DNA of 64,000 nucleotides from Flavobacterium sp. Sd200. GTDB lineage: Bacteria > Bacteroidota > Bacteroidia > Flavobacteriales > Flavobacteriaceae. The first letter of the stretch is position 1. Each line of letters opens with the position of its first letter. Positions 35,752-45,116 of the stretch are shown here, piece after piece. The notes below the pieces were generated by a model. The model was given only the letters and a program-made list of their open reading frames with translations. It made no database searches and was not told where the DNA came from. Made by a program: the position numbers and the translations under genes. The DNA lies in NCBI RefSeq assembly GCF_009826935.1, contig NZ_WUMN01000001.1, positions 806,001 through 870,000 on the forward strand. The letters are read 5' to 3'.

Positions 35752-37149
35752 TTAATCGGGATTAGCCAATATTCGGTATAATTGAGCATTTGAAATATAA
35801 TATTGATTTTCTATGCCAATTTGCGAAAGCTTTGCATTTACCAAATTATTTTCCCTTGAGTTTATAAGGAAAACAGAACTTTCTCCAAAAGAAAAAAGTT
35901 TTTCTTCAGAGTCTAACATTGTGGTATAGTCGTTTACCAAAGCATCAATAATCCCTTTTTGTTTTTGCAGCGACTTTATTTCGGTTTGCTGAGCGGTTAT
36001 TTTGTTCTTAAGCTCCAGGCGTTGCTGTCCAAGATCATACTCGGCATCCTGAATTTTTAATTTGGCAAGCTTTAAACCACCACGCTCTTTTCTAAGAAAA
36101 ATAGGGAAACTAAAGTTTACATTAAACTTATAATCGTTTGTGTTAAAGCTTTCAAAATAATCAGGTTCAGATATATAATTGTAGCCTACATTAACCTTTG
36201 GCAGGAGCATATTGGCTTTAAGCTGGCGGTTTACCTCTAATATAGAAAGTTTTGTTTGCAACGACTGAATTTTTGGATGGCCTTCAAGATTGTTTACATT
36301 TACAGTCATATCGTTAGTGCGCAATGTTTCCTGGAGGGTTTGCTGCAGGTTATTTTCCGGAACTACATTTTCGGCAAGTTCTACAGGAACTTCCTCTATC
36401 CATAAATAGTTAGACAGGTTCAGTTTTGCCTTTACGAGTTTAAGATTGGCATTTTCAAGGTTGAGTTGCCTGTTTCTCACGGTAATTCCTGCTTCTACAC
36501 TGTCAATGGCAGGAGAATCTCCCTGTTCTATCAATTGTATCACGCCATTATATCGTGTGCTTGCAAAGCCAAGATAGCTGGTATAAAGCTCGGCCTCGCT
36601 ATAGCTTTTTTTCCACTCAAAATAAGCCTGGCTTGCATTATATAGTACCTCTATGGCTTTTAATTTTCGCTGCGCATCGCTCAATTGTACCTGTAGCTTG
36701 CCTTCTCTAACATCAGCCATACGCTGGTTAATAAACAATCCCTGACCCAACGGAACACTAATTCCAAGCGAGGTTAAACCGGCATCGGGTGTTCTGTCCA
36801 TAGGGTTAAAATACCTTCCGGAAGCATCATCAAATCCTGCTTTTATTTCTATTCCATACCATGTAGGTATTTTAAAGCTGCTGTTTAGCAATGAATAATA
36901 CCGTGTGTCTTTAAATTCTTTATTGTTGTAATCAACCTCAATTTTAGGGTCAAAACCACCACGGGCAGCCATCAGCATTGCCTGGGCATTGCTTAGCTCA
37001 AGGTTAGCCTGCTTTACCAGTGGGTGATACTTTTTAACGTAACCCAAAAATTCATTATAACTTAATTCTTCTTTATTAAACTCCTGCGCATAACTACCCA
37101 AAGAGAGTAGTACGAGTAGGAGGGGGAATATTTTAAATGCTTTAGCCAT
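35752..37149 (-). CDS. TolC family outer-membrane efflux protein
   Basis: 465 residues from ATG 37149 with signal peptide MAKAFKIFPLLLVLLSLGSYAQ. Two helical TolC-type repeats are visible (start YNEFLGYVKKYHPLVKQANLELSNAQ; second half EGHPKIQSLQTKLSILEVNRQL). The product should form the trimeric outer-membrane channel of an export system. The HlyD stop (37151) lies 1 bp before its ATG, and the longer open frame to 37287 lies wholly inside the HlyD gene, so ATG 37149 is the start. It is the last gene of the operon. Confidence 0.9.
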   Translation of the reverse strand: MAKAFKIFPLLLVLLSLGSYAQEFNKEELSYNEFLGYVKKYHPLVKQANLELSNAQAMLMAARGGFDPKIEVDYNNKEFKDTRYYSLLNSSFKIPTWYGIEIKAGFDDASGRYFNPMDRTPDAGLTSLGISVPLGQGLFINQRMADVREGKLQVQLSDAQRKLKAIEVLYNASQAYFEWKKSYSEAELYTSYLGFASTRYNGVIQLIEQGDSPAIDSVEAGITVRNRQLNLENANLKLVKAKLNLSNYLWIEEVPVELAENVVPENNLQQTLQETLRTNDMTVNVNNLEGHPKIQSLQTKLSILEVNRQLKANMLLPKVNVGYNYISEPDYFESFNTNDYKFNVNFSFPIFLRKERGGLKLAKLKIQDAEYDLGQQRLELKNKITAQQTEIKSLQKQKGIIDALVNDYTTMLDSEEKLFSFGESSVFLINSRENNLVNAKLSQIGIENQYYISNAQLYRILANPD

Positions 37150-37150
37150 A

Positions 37151-38503
37151 TTATTTTTTGTCCTTGCTTTTAGCGTCTTTAACATCAGGCTTATAATAGT
37201 CAGGAGGGAAACCGTTGAGGTTTCGCCAAATTTCATACCATACCGGTACCGTTTGCAGCAGCGCAATACTTTGTGCACCGGCTCCAATACTTAATTCTTT
37301 AGGCCATTTTTCGGCATCACCATCCGGAGATATCAATACCCTGAATTTCCCGTTAGGGCTAATAAAGTTTTCTATTGCCACAACACGGCCACCATAGGTA
37401 CCATAAGATAGACCCGGCCACCCTGAAAAAACAATACGTGGCCATCCGTCAAACCAAACCCTTATTTTAGCACCACGGTGCACCAGTGGCAAATCTATAG
37501 GGTCTACATACGTTTCTACTGCAATATCATATCCGGCAGGCATAATGCTCACAATTGCCGTTCCTTCTTTTATTGTTTCTCCAATACCAGCCAGCAACGC
37601 ACGGTTTACATAGCCGCTTTGTGGGGCAGTAATATAATAAAGCCCGTTCCTTATACTGTAATTAGTATGCTGGTTTTGCAGTTTGTTTACCTGTGCTTTA
37701 GTATCATATTGCGTACTCAAAGCTGTAAACTTGTCACTTTCCGATTTAGATATCTTTTCTGCATATTCGGCAGTAATACGGTTAATTTCAACCTTGGCAT
37801 TTATAAGCTCATTTTTGCTGCTCAGGAGTTTGTTTTCCTGAGTGATTATATAAGCCTCTGCTTCCTGTAGTTTTAATCTTTTTTGCTCAACATCAGTAAG
37901 CGGTTTTAGTCCTTCTTTATTAAGAGCAACCGACCTGTTAAATTGCGTTTGTGCAATGCGAAGCTGTGTTTTTATAGCTTCAAGGTCCATACTGTCGCTC
38001 TTGATCTTTAAATGTGCCTGTTTAATTTTATTTTGTGCCTGCTGTAGTTTTAGCTGCCTTTCTGTGTTAAGCGATTTTGCCTGAACTTCGAGCGAGGTTA
38101 CTTTATTCCCATATGATTCTACAGCCATTTTTTTGGCATCAACCTGCTCTTTTGTATTGCCAACCAGATTAGGGTCTAAATAATCTTCTTTAATCTCTGA
38201 AATAAAAAGAATTGTATCGCCTTTGTTTACATAATCACCTTCCTGTACATACCACTTTTCAATCCTTCCCGCAATAGCATTGTGCACGGTTTGAGGTCTG
38301 TGGTCGGGTTTAAGGGTAGTAACTGCTCCACTACCGGAAATATTTTGAGTCCACGGCAGGAAAAGGCACGCAACAAGGAAAATTAAAAATCCTATAATTA
38401 TCCTATTAAGTGTTTTATAATGTGGCTTTATGGCAACAGCTGTAATTGAACTGTATTTGCCCGGTGCAATAAGTACCTGATTGTCTTTAGATATATTTAG
38501 CAT
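37151..38503 (-). CDS. HlyD family membrane-fusion protein
   Basis: 450 residues. A short cytoplasmic N-terminus is followed by one transmembrane helix (about 34-51: IIIGFLIFLVACLFLPW). Then come the lipoyl/barrel half (GSGAVTTLKPDHRPQTVHNAIAGRIEKWYVQEGDYVNKGD), a long coiled-coil hairpin (about 120-265) and the second barrel half (YYITAPQSGYVNRALLAGIGETIKEG). It links the inner-membrane ABC protein to TolC. The gene starts 3 bp after the ABC stop and ends 1 bp before tolC. Confidence 0.92.
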   Translation of the reverse strand: MLNISKDNQVLIAPGKYSSITAVAIKPHYKTLNRIIIGFLIFLVACLFLPWTQNISGSGAVTTLKPDHRPQTVHNAIAGRIEKWYVQEGDYVNKGDTILFISEIKEDYLDPNLVGNTKEQVDAKKMAVESYGNKVTSLEVQAKSLNTERQLKLQQAQNKIKQAHLKIKSDSMDLEAIKTQLRIAQTQFNRSVALNKEGLKPLTDVEQKRLKLQEAEAYIITQENKLLSSKNELINAKVEINRITAEYAEKISKSESDKFTALSTQYDTKAQVNKLQNQHTNYSIRNGLYYITAPQSGYVNRALLAGIGETIKEGTAIVSIMPAGYDIAVETYVDPIDLPLVHRGAKIRVWFDGWPRIVFSGWPGLSYGTYGGRVVAIENFISPNGKFRVLISPDGDAEKWPKELSIGAGAQSIALLQTVPVWYEIWRNLNGFPPDYYKPDVKDAKSKDKK

Positions 38504-38506
38504 GGG

Positions 38507-40162
38507 TTACAGCTTTATGTCGTTAATAATTTCTCCGTTTGCAATAGTTATTGTACGGTTACATTTGTTTTTCCAGGCATCGTCTTTAGAAGCGATTATA
38601 AGTGTCCAGTTGTTTTTGTCAGACACTAAAAAGTCAATAATAGATGAGGCTGTATTGTCATCCATTTTGTCGGTTGGGTCTTCTAAAAACAGAATGTTTG
38701 GTTTATTAACAATGCTGCGTGCCAGCAATATTTTTTGTACATCGGATGCAGATAACTGCCTGCCACCCGGGTGTATGTGAGTCTCCAACCCATTAGGGAA
38801 TGTTTTGATAAAAGGAGAAAGGCAAACAGCATCTAAAGCCCATTTAAGGTTCTCGCTGTCTAAATTATCACTTCCAAACAAAATATTCTCACGAATGGTT
38901 CCTTCAAACAATGTTTCTCCTTGCAAAAATGTTCCGGCCTGCGCCTTGTAGCTGTCATCGTCAAGGCGGTTCATATAATTATCAGTAACATATATACCAC
39001 CACTTTCGGGTTCTGTAATTCCGGCAAGTAAGCGCAATAATGTACTTTTACCTGCGCCATTGCTGCCGTTAAGGAATATTTTTTCGCCCTGATTGATTTT
39101 AAGGCTAATGTTTTTAAGCGATTTTTTATCGGTGCCCGGATAATTGTAGCATACGTTTTCTGTTTCTACCGTAATACCGTGGCTGCTCATTTCGTAAAAG
39201 TTTGGTATTACCGATGTTTCCATATCAGTAACCTGACCAATTTTTTCTACAGATGTAAGCACATCATAAAACGATTCAAGGCCAAAAATTATCTTTTCAA
39301 CTGAATTGATTAACAGCACGATTATAATCTCAGATGCTACAAACTGCCCTATGTTCATTTGGTTGCTTATTACTAAAAAACCACCTACCGATAAAAGTGC
39401 AGCCGTTATAACCACTTTAAAAATAACAAGCTGTATATACTGCTTGCGCATTACATTAAAGTGTTTTTCGCGATAATTTACATAATCGCTCACATAGTGG
39501 TCGTTTCTCTCAAGAGCATAGTCAAACTCCTTTTTCTTATTAAAACTCTCGCGGTTGCGGGCAATTTCCTGTAGCCATGCTGCCACCTTATATTTATAGG
39601 TCGATTCTTTAAGGCTGGTTTGTAAACCGTCGTTATAAGAAAATTTAAAGATTATATATAAAACCAATACGAGCAGTAAGCCAATAAGCATAAAGAACGA
39701 ATGATATAAAGCCAGCAATATTATACCAAAACCTACCTGTAAAAAAGCTGTCGAAAAATCAAGTAATAGCTTAGCAGCTCCCTTTTGTACCATTAGCGTA
39801 TCGAAAAAACGGTTGGCCTGCTCCGGAGCATATTTAGAATACAGTTCTTTAAATTTTATAAGCGGCATGCGGTAGGCAAACTCGAACGATGAGCGCACAA
39901 AAATGCGCTGTTGCAAATTTTCTACAATGCGAAGCTGCATAATAGTTAGCACACCGGCAAAGGCAACCCCAATGGTTACTACAATTACCAGCACGATCCA
40001 GGACACGCTTACCTGCCCACTTTGTATAAAGTTAATAATGGCCTGTACACCCAGTGGCAAAGAGAGGTTTACCAACCCTGCAAAAGCTGCATAGAATATA
40101 ATTTGATAAACATCACGCTTATCAAGTTTGAGTAAGTTATAAAAACGTTTAAATGGCGTCAT
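38507..40162 (-). CDS. ABC exporter half-transporter with degenerate ATPase motifs
   Basis: 551 residues from ATG 40162. Membrane domain at about 15-300 with five to six helices, nucleotide-binding domain at about 330-551. Walker A is intact (GSNGAGKST 366-374) and a Q-loop glutamine is present (Q414). Three other motifs are altered: the signature reads LSASDVQ (470-476) instead of LSGGQ; Walker B ends in E-D (ILFLEDP 490-496) instead of D-E; and the switch histidine is replaced in LIIASKDDAW (K526). ATP binding is likely but hydrolysis may be weak. With HlyD and TolC it forms a type I-like export operon. A TTG at 40213 is a less likely start. Confidence 0.88.
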   Translation of the reverse strand: MTPFKRFYNLLKLDKRDVYQIIFYAAFAGLVNLSLPLGVQAIINFIQSGQVSVSWIVLVIVVTIGVAFAGVLTIMQLRIVENLQQRIFVRSSFEFAYRMPLIKFKELYSKYAPEQANRFFDTLMVQKGAAKLLLDFSTAFLQVGFGIILLALYHSFFMLIGLLLVLVLYIIFKFSYNDGLQTSLKESTYKYKVAAWLQEIARNRESFNKKKEFDYALERNDHYVSDYVNYREKHFNVMRKQYIQLVIFKVVITAALLSVGGFLVISNQMNIGQFVASEIIIVLLINSVEKIIFGLESFYDVLTSVEKIGQVTDMETSVIPNFYEMSSHGITVETENVCYNYPGTDKKSLKNISLKINQGEKIFLNGSNGAGKSTLLRLLAGITEPESGGIYVTDNYMNRLDDDSYKAQAGTFLQGETLFEGTIRENILFGSDNLDSENLKWALDAVCLSPFIKTFPNGLETHIHPGGRQLSASDVQKILLARSIVNKPNILFLEDPTDKMDDNTASSIIDFLVSDKNNWTLIIASKDDAWKNKCNRTITIANGEIINDIKL

Positions 40163-40276
40163 AATAAAGTAAAGTGCATTTTTGATTTTTAAAATTGTAT
40201 ATGGCACATACAAATACCATAAACAGGCATGAGGGAGAGAGCCCTGTAGCCTTAATCAGTGAGGTAAAAAATTACC

Positions 40277-40669
40277 TTATGCAATTACTTCCGGAGGGGG
40301 TAAATGTATTTTGCAGTAAAAGTTGCAGTTAATAGCACAATCCGCTATAGGCTGGCTGCTTTTAAGCGTTGTAAAATTCTGGCTTCCCATTAGCCACGTA
40401 TGGCCGGGTACTAAATAGTCGAACGAATAAAGACTTTTGGTGCCGCTTGTTTTAGCTTCAAAATCATCATACTCCTCTGTACAGCCACTGCACTTAAAAA
40501 CCTTTTTTATAATAAGGCTAAGTGTGTTCTCTGTTTTATGGACATCGGCTTTATCTGAAACAATATTTCTAAAGCTGTTAGAAATATTTATACTGCTCAA
40601 TAAAAAATAGCCAATAAGCAGCACCTGCAGGCACTTACTCAATTGACTATTTTTTATTCTGTTCATCAT
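40277..40669 (-). CDS. Uncharacterised small membrane-anchored or secreted protein
   Basis: 130 residues that I do not recognise. One N-terminal hydrophobic helix (about 13-29: CLQVLLIGYFLLSSINI) could be a signal peptide or anchor. The rest contains a CSGC motif near residue 60, a DYLVPGHTWLMGSQNF stretch and two more cysteines near the end (DCAINCNFYC). Several cysteines suggest disulfides or metal binding in the periplasm. It lies 115 bp upstream of the export operon in the same direction and could be co-expressed with it. Confidence 0.55.
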   Translation of the reverse strand: MMNRIKNSQLSKCLQVLLIGYFLLSSINISNSFRNIVSDKADVHKTENTLSLIIKKVFKCSGCTEEYDDFEAKTSGTKSLYSFDYLVPGHTWLMGSQNFTTLKSSQPIADCAINCNFYCKIHLPPPEVIA

Positions 40670-40820
40670 GACAACACTTTCTTCAAAAGATGTGCCAATA
40701 TAGTATATTTATTATTTAAACAACGATTTCGTTTAAAAAATATTCTAAAATTAGATTTTTTAATGAGTTTATTAAAGTATTTTAATATATCTGTATTTAT
40801 GTCAGGATTGCCAAACGCAA

Positions 40821-42056
40821 TTATATTTTTCTACCCGAAATAATGACATTCTCAATAAGGTTACTGCCAAAAGCATAAGGCAATTGATAGTAGGAGGTAA
40901 GCGGTTGAGTAATAATTAAATTTGCCTGTTTGCCAATTGTTATACTGCCATGGGTTTCAGTAAGCCCCATTGCATAAGCTCCGTTTATGGTTCCTGCATT
41001 AATTGCTTCTTCGGGTGTCATTTTCATTTTAATACAGGCAGTAGCCACTACAAGATTCATATTGCCGCTGGGTGTGGTGCCGGGGTTAAAATCGGTAGCC
41101 AGTGCAAGAGGCAAACCTGCATTGAGCATTTTGCGTGCAGGAGTGTAAGGTATGCTAATAAAGAACGAACAGGTGGGCAGTGCCACAGGCATGGTATCGC
41201 TGTTCTTTAATGCTTCAATATCTTCATCGGTAACAATTTCGAGATGATCTACACTTAGTGCATTGTGTTTAACACAGGCTGCAATGCCGTCTATAGCTGT
41301 AAATTGGTTGACATGTATCTTTGCCTTAAGGCCATACTGCTTTCCGGCTTCCATGATGCGTTCGGTCTCTTCCACGCTAAAATATCCGGTTTCACAAAAG
41401 GCATCAATATAATCAGCGAGGTTTTCTTTGGCAATGGCAGGAAGCATTTCGTTAACGATCAAATCTATATAGCCTGTATGGTTTTCTTTATATTGGGTAG
41501 GAAATGCATGTGCCCCTAAAAACGTAGCTTTAATTGCTATGGGATATTCCTGTTTTAATCGCTTAATAACGCGCAGCATTTTTAATTCTCCCTCAACCGT
41601 TAGCCCGTAGCCTGATTTAATTTCTACCGCTCCTGTGCCCAGTTGCATTACTTCTTCAAGGCGTGCTTTAGACTGTTCATATAAATCGTCTTCTGTGGTT
41701 TCGTTCAACCTTTTTGCAGAGTTAAGTATACCTCCACCACGGTTAGCTATCTCTTCATAGCTAAGTCCGTTAATGCGGTCTACAAATTCCTGCTCGCGGT
41801 TACCGGCATAAACAATGTGGGTATGGCTGTCGCACCATGCCGGCAGTACTGTTTTGTCTGTGGCATCAATAACTTCGTTGTCAGCATCTTCGGGGCAGGT
41901 ATCCATTGTGCCATAGCCTGCAATAACATTATCTTTAGTTAAAAGCCATGCATCTTTAAGCACAGGTAAATGAGCCATTTCGCTGCCGCTTACTTTAGTT
42001 ATGCCGTTTTCGCGAACCTGAAGTAATTCTTTAATATTCTTGATAAGTATTGCCAT
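40821..42056 (-). CDS. hutI: Imidazolonepropionase
   Basis: 411 residues of the amidohydrolase superfamily with metal-binding DSHTHIVYAGNREQEF, RGGGILNSAKRL, GAVEIKSGYGL, IHVNQF and DHLEIVTDEDI, plus ALATDFNPGTTPSGNMNLV. HutI hydrolyses 4-imidazolone-5-propanoate to N-formimino-glutamate in histidine breakdown in the cytoplasm. The partner genes hutH, hutU and hutG are not next to it. It is flanked by gaps of 150 bp and 75 bp, so it is probably a single transcription unit. Confidence 0.93.
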   Translation of the reverse strand: MAILIKNIKELLQVRENGITKVSGSEMAHLPVLKDAWLLTKDNVIAGYGTMDTCPEDADNEVIDATDKTVLPAWCDSHTHIVYAGNREQEFVDRINGLSYEEIANRGGGILNSAKRLNETTEDDLYEQSKARLEEVMQLGTGAVEIKSGYGLTVEGELKMLRVIKRLKQEYPIAIKATFLGAHAFPTQYKENHTGYIDLIVNEMLPAIAKENLADYIDAFCETGYFSVEETERIMEAGKQYGLKAKIHVNQFTAIDGIAACVKHNALSVDHLEIVTDEDIEALKNSDTMPVALPTCSFFISIPYTPARKMLNAGLPLALATDFNPGTTPSGNMNLVVATACIKMKMTPEEAINAGTINGAYAMGLTETHGSITIGKQANLIITQPLTSYYQLPYAFGSNLIENVIISGRKI

Positions 42057-42131
42057 GCGTTTAAACTTTTGGTAAAAATAAGAATGCTTTTTAAAAAAGC
42101 CTTACATTTAGGGTAGACAAATTATGCATTA

Positions 42132-43214
42132 GTGAAAAGAATAGAATACAGAAAGGTGCGCAAAGTGCAACCTAACTATTTTGAATATACAGGAGAATAC
42201 CGCACCGACCCCGTACAGATGCAGCTCTTTGTTTTTAATGAAGAAGGATATGAAGAGTATAAAAATACAGGATTAGTACGGGTAATTAAAGAATGCACCG
42301 ATGAGCAGCAGGTAGAAGATGTAAAGTGGCTTAATGTGCATGGCCTGCACGATGTAGAACTTGTAAAGCAAATAGCCGAACAGTTTAGTGTAGAGAGCTT
42401 TATTGTGGGTGATATTTTGAATACATCCCGCCGTACCCGTATTGAGGAACTGGGCGATGTACTGTTTTTCAGCATTAAATCTGTACTGCCAGAAGAAGAG
42501 GTAGGAAGCCTTAAAACAGAGCAGGTAAGCTTTTTGCTTAAAGACAATGTCATAGTTTCTTTTCAGGAAAAACGCAGCGATTATTTTGAGCACATACGCG
42601 AGCGAATTCGCACAGGAACCGGAATTGTTCGTAAAAAGAAGAATGATTATTTGCTGTACCTGATGTTAGATGCCATAATGGAAAACTTTTTTATTACGAT
42701 TGAGCGCTATGAAACCCGTATTGAGGCTTTAAGTAATGAAGCCAAGGCAAATAATAATATTGATTTTATTAGGAATGTAGAGCGTACTCGTGAAAGTCTT
42801 AATTACTTAAAGCGTGCCATAACGCCGTTGCGTGATGCATTATACAATCTAAAAAGCGAAAAAGACGAAGATGAGTATGAAACCATCCGTAAGTCTACCC
42901 ATACTTTTTTTGCCCGCCTGCATCAAAAATGCCTTGAACTGCTCGATCAGGTTGAATATGACCTGAATTCTATAGAGAGCGTGTCTGATTTTCATTTCTC
43001 GGCGCAAAGCCAGCGCATGAACCAGATCATGAAGACGCTTACAATATTTTCGGTTATCTTTATGCCGCTAACGTTTATTGTAGGTGTTTATGGAATGAAC
43101 TTTGACAATATGCCCGAATTACGTACTCAAAACGGCTACTATGTAGTATTGGCAGTAATGGCTGTAACAATATTGTGCATGGTGTATTATTTTAAAAAGA
43201 AAGACTGGTTTTGA
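42132..43214 (+). CDS. corA: CorA family magnesium/cobalt channel
   Basis: 360 residues with a long acidic cytoplasmic N-terminal domain and coiled-coil stalk helix. Two C-terminal helices are joined by the signature YGMNFDNMPE (GMN pore loop). It forms a pentameric Mg2+ channel in the inner membrane. The start is GTG 42132; the nearby ATG in another frame meets a stop at once. The gene is divergent from hutI. Confidence 0.93.
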   Translation: MKRIEYRKVRKVQPNYFEYTGEYRTDPVQMQLFVFNEEGYEEYKNTGLVRVIKECTDEQQVEDVKWLNVHGLHDVELVKQIAEQFSVESFIVGDILNTSRRTRIEELGDVLFFSIKSVLPEEEVGSLKTEQVSFLLKDNVIVSFQEKRSDYFEHIRERIRTGTGIVRKKKNDYLLYLMLDAIMENFFITIERYETRIEALSNEAKANNNIDFIRNVERTRESLNYLKRAITPLRDALYNLKSEKDEDEYETIRKSTHTFFARLHQKCLELLDQVEYDLNSIESVSDFHFSAQSQRMNQIMKTLTIFSVIFMPLTFIVGVYGMNFDNMPELRTQNGYYVVLAVMAVTILCMVYYFKKKDWF

Positions 43215-43288
43215 GTAAGTTAAAAGTTTGAAAGTTTGTTAAGTTGAAAGAAGCTACAGCGACTAAAGTATTTTAAATACGCATTAAG

Positions 43289-43999
43289 ATGAAATTTAAA
43301 AGTGATGTGTCCGGGAAAGAATTTCCTCAGCGCGAAAAGGTGGCCGCCAATTTGGTGCGCAAGCCCATTATAGAACTTATAAAAAAAGAACACCCTGAAT
43401 TTGACGAAAGTTGCAGCCTTGGAATTACTGAACTTAATGAATATAGGGAAAAGTATATAGCTGATTTTTTACAGAAAGAGGTTGGAGAGCTTAACGCTAT
43501 GGAAACTAAGGTTGTTGAGTCTTTAAAAGATAAAACCCTTATTGCTGATAATCCGGATGATGATGATGTGTCCGGTTATACATTAGGCCAGCGTGTTGCC
43601 GATAAGGTGGCTGCCTTTGGCGGGAGCTGGACATTTATAATCACTTTTGTAGCTTTCCTGCTGGGTTGGATAAGTGTTAATATAATAGTGCTTGCCAATA
43701 AAGGGTGGGATCCGTATCCGTTTATATTGTTAAACCTGATATTATCTTGTGTTGCAGCATTACAGGCACCCGTAATTATGATGAGCCAAAACCGCCAGGG
43801 CGAAAAAGACCGCGAAAAGGCACAGAACGATTATATGGTAAACCTGAAATCAGAACTTGAAATACGGATGCTGCATGAAAAAATAGACCATCTTATTTTG
43901 CATCAGGAGCAATCGCTTATAGAAATGCAAAAGGTTCAGCTTGATATGATGAACGATATATTGAGCAGATTGGAGAAAGAGAAAAAAGATAAGACATAA
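43289..43999 (+). CDS. DUF1003 membrane protein
   Basis: 236 residues. The core LGQRVADKVAAFGGSWTFIITFVAFLLGWISVN and DPYPFILLNLILSCVAALQAPVIMMSQNRQ gives two transmembrane helices typical of DUF1003. It is followed by a helical coiled-coil tail (about 165-236). The function is not established. It lies 74 bp after corA in the same direction and is followed by a terminator, so it may belong to the corA operon. Confidence 0.85.
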   Translation: MKFKSDVSGKEFPQREKVAANLVRKPIIELIKKEHPEFDESCSLGITELNEYREKYIADFLQKEVGELNAMETKVVESLKDKTLIADNPDDDDVSGYTLGQRVADKVAAFGGSWTFIITFVAFLLGWISVNIIVLANKGWDPYPFILLNLILSCVAALQAPVIMMSQNRQGEKDREKAQNDYMVNLKSELEIRMLHEKIDHLILHQEQSLIEMQKVQLDMMNDILSRLEKEKKDKT

Positions 44000-44112
44000 A
44001 ACGAAAAGACCTGTGTTTTCCATTTCGACTTAAGCATGGTAAAAATTGGAAAACCGTATGGATAAATTATCTTATAGAATCTAAATTTGAACCTCACAAC
44101 AAAGTAATAATG

Positions 44113-44141
44113 AGCCTCGCAGCAAAGTTGAGGCTTTTTTT
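44113..44141 (+). terminator. Terminator after the DUF1003 gene
   Basis: A 6-bp stem AGCCTC/GAGGCT with an 11-nt loop followed by seven T. It is a modest stem, but its position after the operon fits. Confidence 0.6.
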
Positions 44142-44182
44142 ATGCCCGAACTTTGTCCTGTAATTAAATAAACAAAACAATC

Positions 44183-45058
44183 ATGGAAAAAGTTTGGTTC
44201 ATAACAGGAAGTTCAAGAGGGCTTGGCAGAGACCTTACAAAAGCAGTTTTAGAAGCAGGCGATAAAGTAGCTGCCACAGCACGTAATATTAATCAGTTAG
44301 ATGATTTGGCTGCTGAATATCCTGATCAATTATATCAATTGCAACTTGATGTAACTAATCAGGAAGAGGTTATTACCGCAGTGCAACAAGCAATAGCATA
44401 CTTTGGCAGGATAGATGTACTGGTAAACAATGCAGGTTTTGGCATTATTGGTGCTGCCGAGGCTTATAGTAATGAACAGGTGCGTCGCCAATTGGAAACC
44501 AATTTATATGCGCCTATAAACATTACCCGTGCTATATTGCCTTACATGCGCAGGCAGGGCAGCGGCCGCATTTTACAGGTAAGTTCTATAGGTGGGCGTG
44601 TGGGCAACGCAGGTATAACTATTTATCAGGCGGCAAAGTTTGGACTTAGCGGTTTTAGCGAAGCATTGGCAGAAGAAGTAAGAGAATTGGGAATCTATGT
44701 AACATCGGTTGAGCCTGGAGGTTTCCGTACCGATTGGGCAGGTGATAGCATGACTTATGCTGAAGCCATTGAGGGGTACAGTAAAGTACAGCAGCGCGAA
44801 GGATTTTTTAAAAGCGGCGGTTTTGTGCCTGTGGGAGATCCTGCTAAGGCTGCAAAAGTTATGGTTGATATAGCCAACCACCCCAAGCCACCCATACATT
44901 TGGTTTTAGGAAGTGAGGCATACGGAATTTTACAAAATGCAGACAGCGTTCGTAAGGCAGAAATGGAGGCATGGAAAGATGTGACCATTTCTACAGATCA
45001 TGATGATGCCGTTAATTTTTTTGAAACTGAACAGGGCAAAACGTATCTGAAAAAATAA
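44183..45058 (+). CDS. Short-chain dehydrogenase/reductase
   Basis: 291 residues. The NAD(P)-binding motif is GSSRGLG (about 8-14), followed by NNAG (88-91), a catalytic serine in VSSIGG, and the YxxxK motif in YQAAKFG. This is a classical SDR oxidoreductase; the substrate is unknown. The length with the FFKSGGFVPVGDPAKAAKVM tail matches SDRs often found beside AraC regulators. An AraC gene follows 58 bp downstream in the same direction. Confidence 0.88.
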   Translation: MEKVWFITGSSRGLGRDLTKAVLEAGDKVAATARNINQLDDLAAEYPDQLYQLQLDVTNQEEVITAVQQAIAYFGRIDVLVNNAGFGIIGAAEAYSNEQVRRQLETNLYAPINITRAILPYMRRQGSGRILQVSSIGGRVGNAGITIYQAAKFGLSGFSEALAEEVRELGIYVTSVEPGGFRTDWAGDSMTYAEAIEGYSKVQQREGFFKSGGFVPVGDPAKAAKVMVDIANHPKPPIHLVLGSEAYGILQNADSVRKAEMEAWKDVTISTDHDDAVNFFETEQGKTYLKK

Positions 45059-45116
45059 TTTTAATAAAGCAGGAGTATGGCATTATATATGCTGCCTGGG
45101 TTAGTACTTTTATAGT

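Noticed and set aside
37150..37287. N-terminal extension of the TolC protein
   Set aside because: It lies inside the HlyD gene, and a normal signal peptide starts at ATG 37149.
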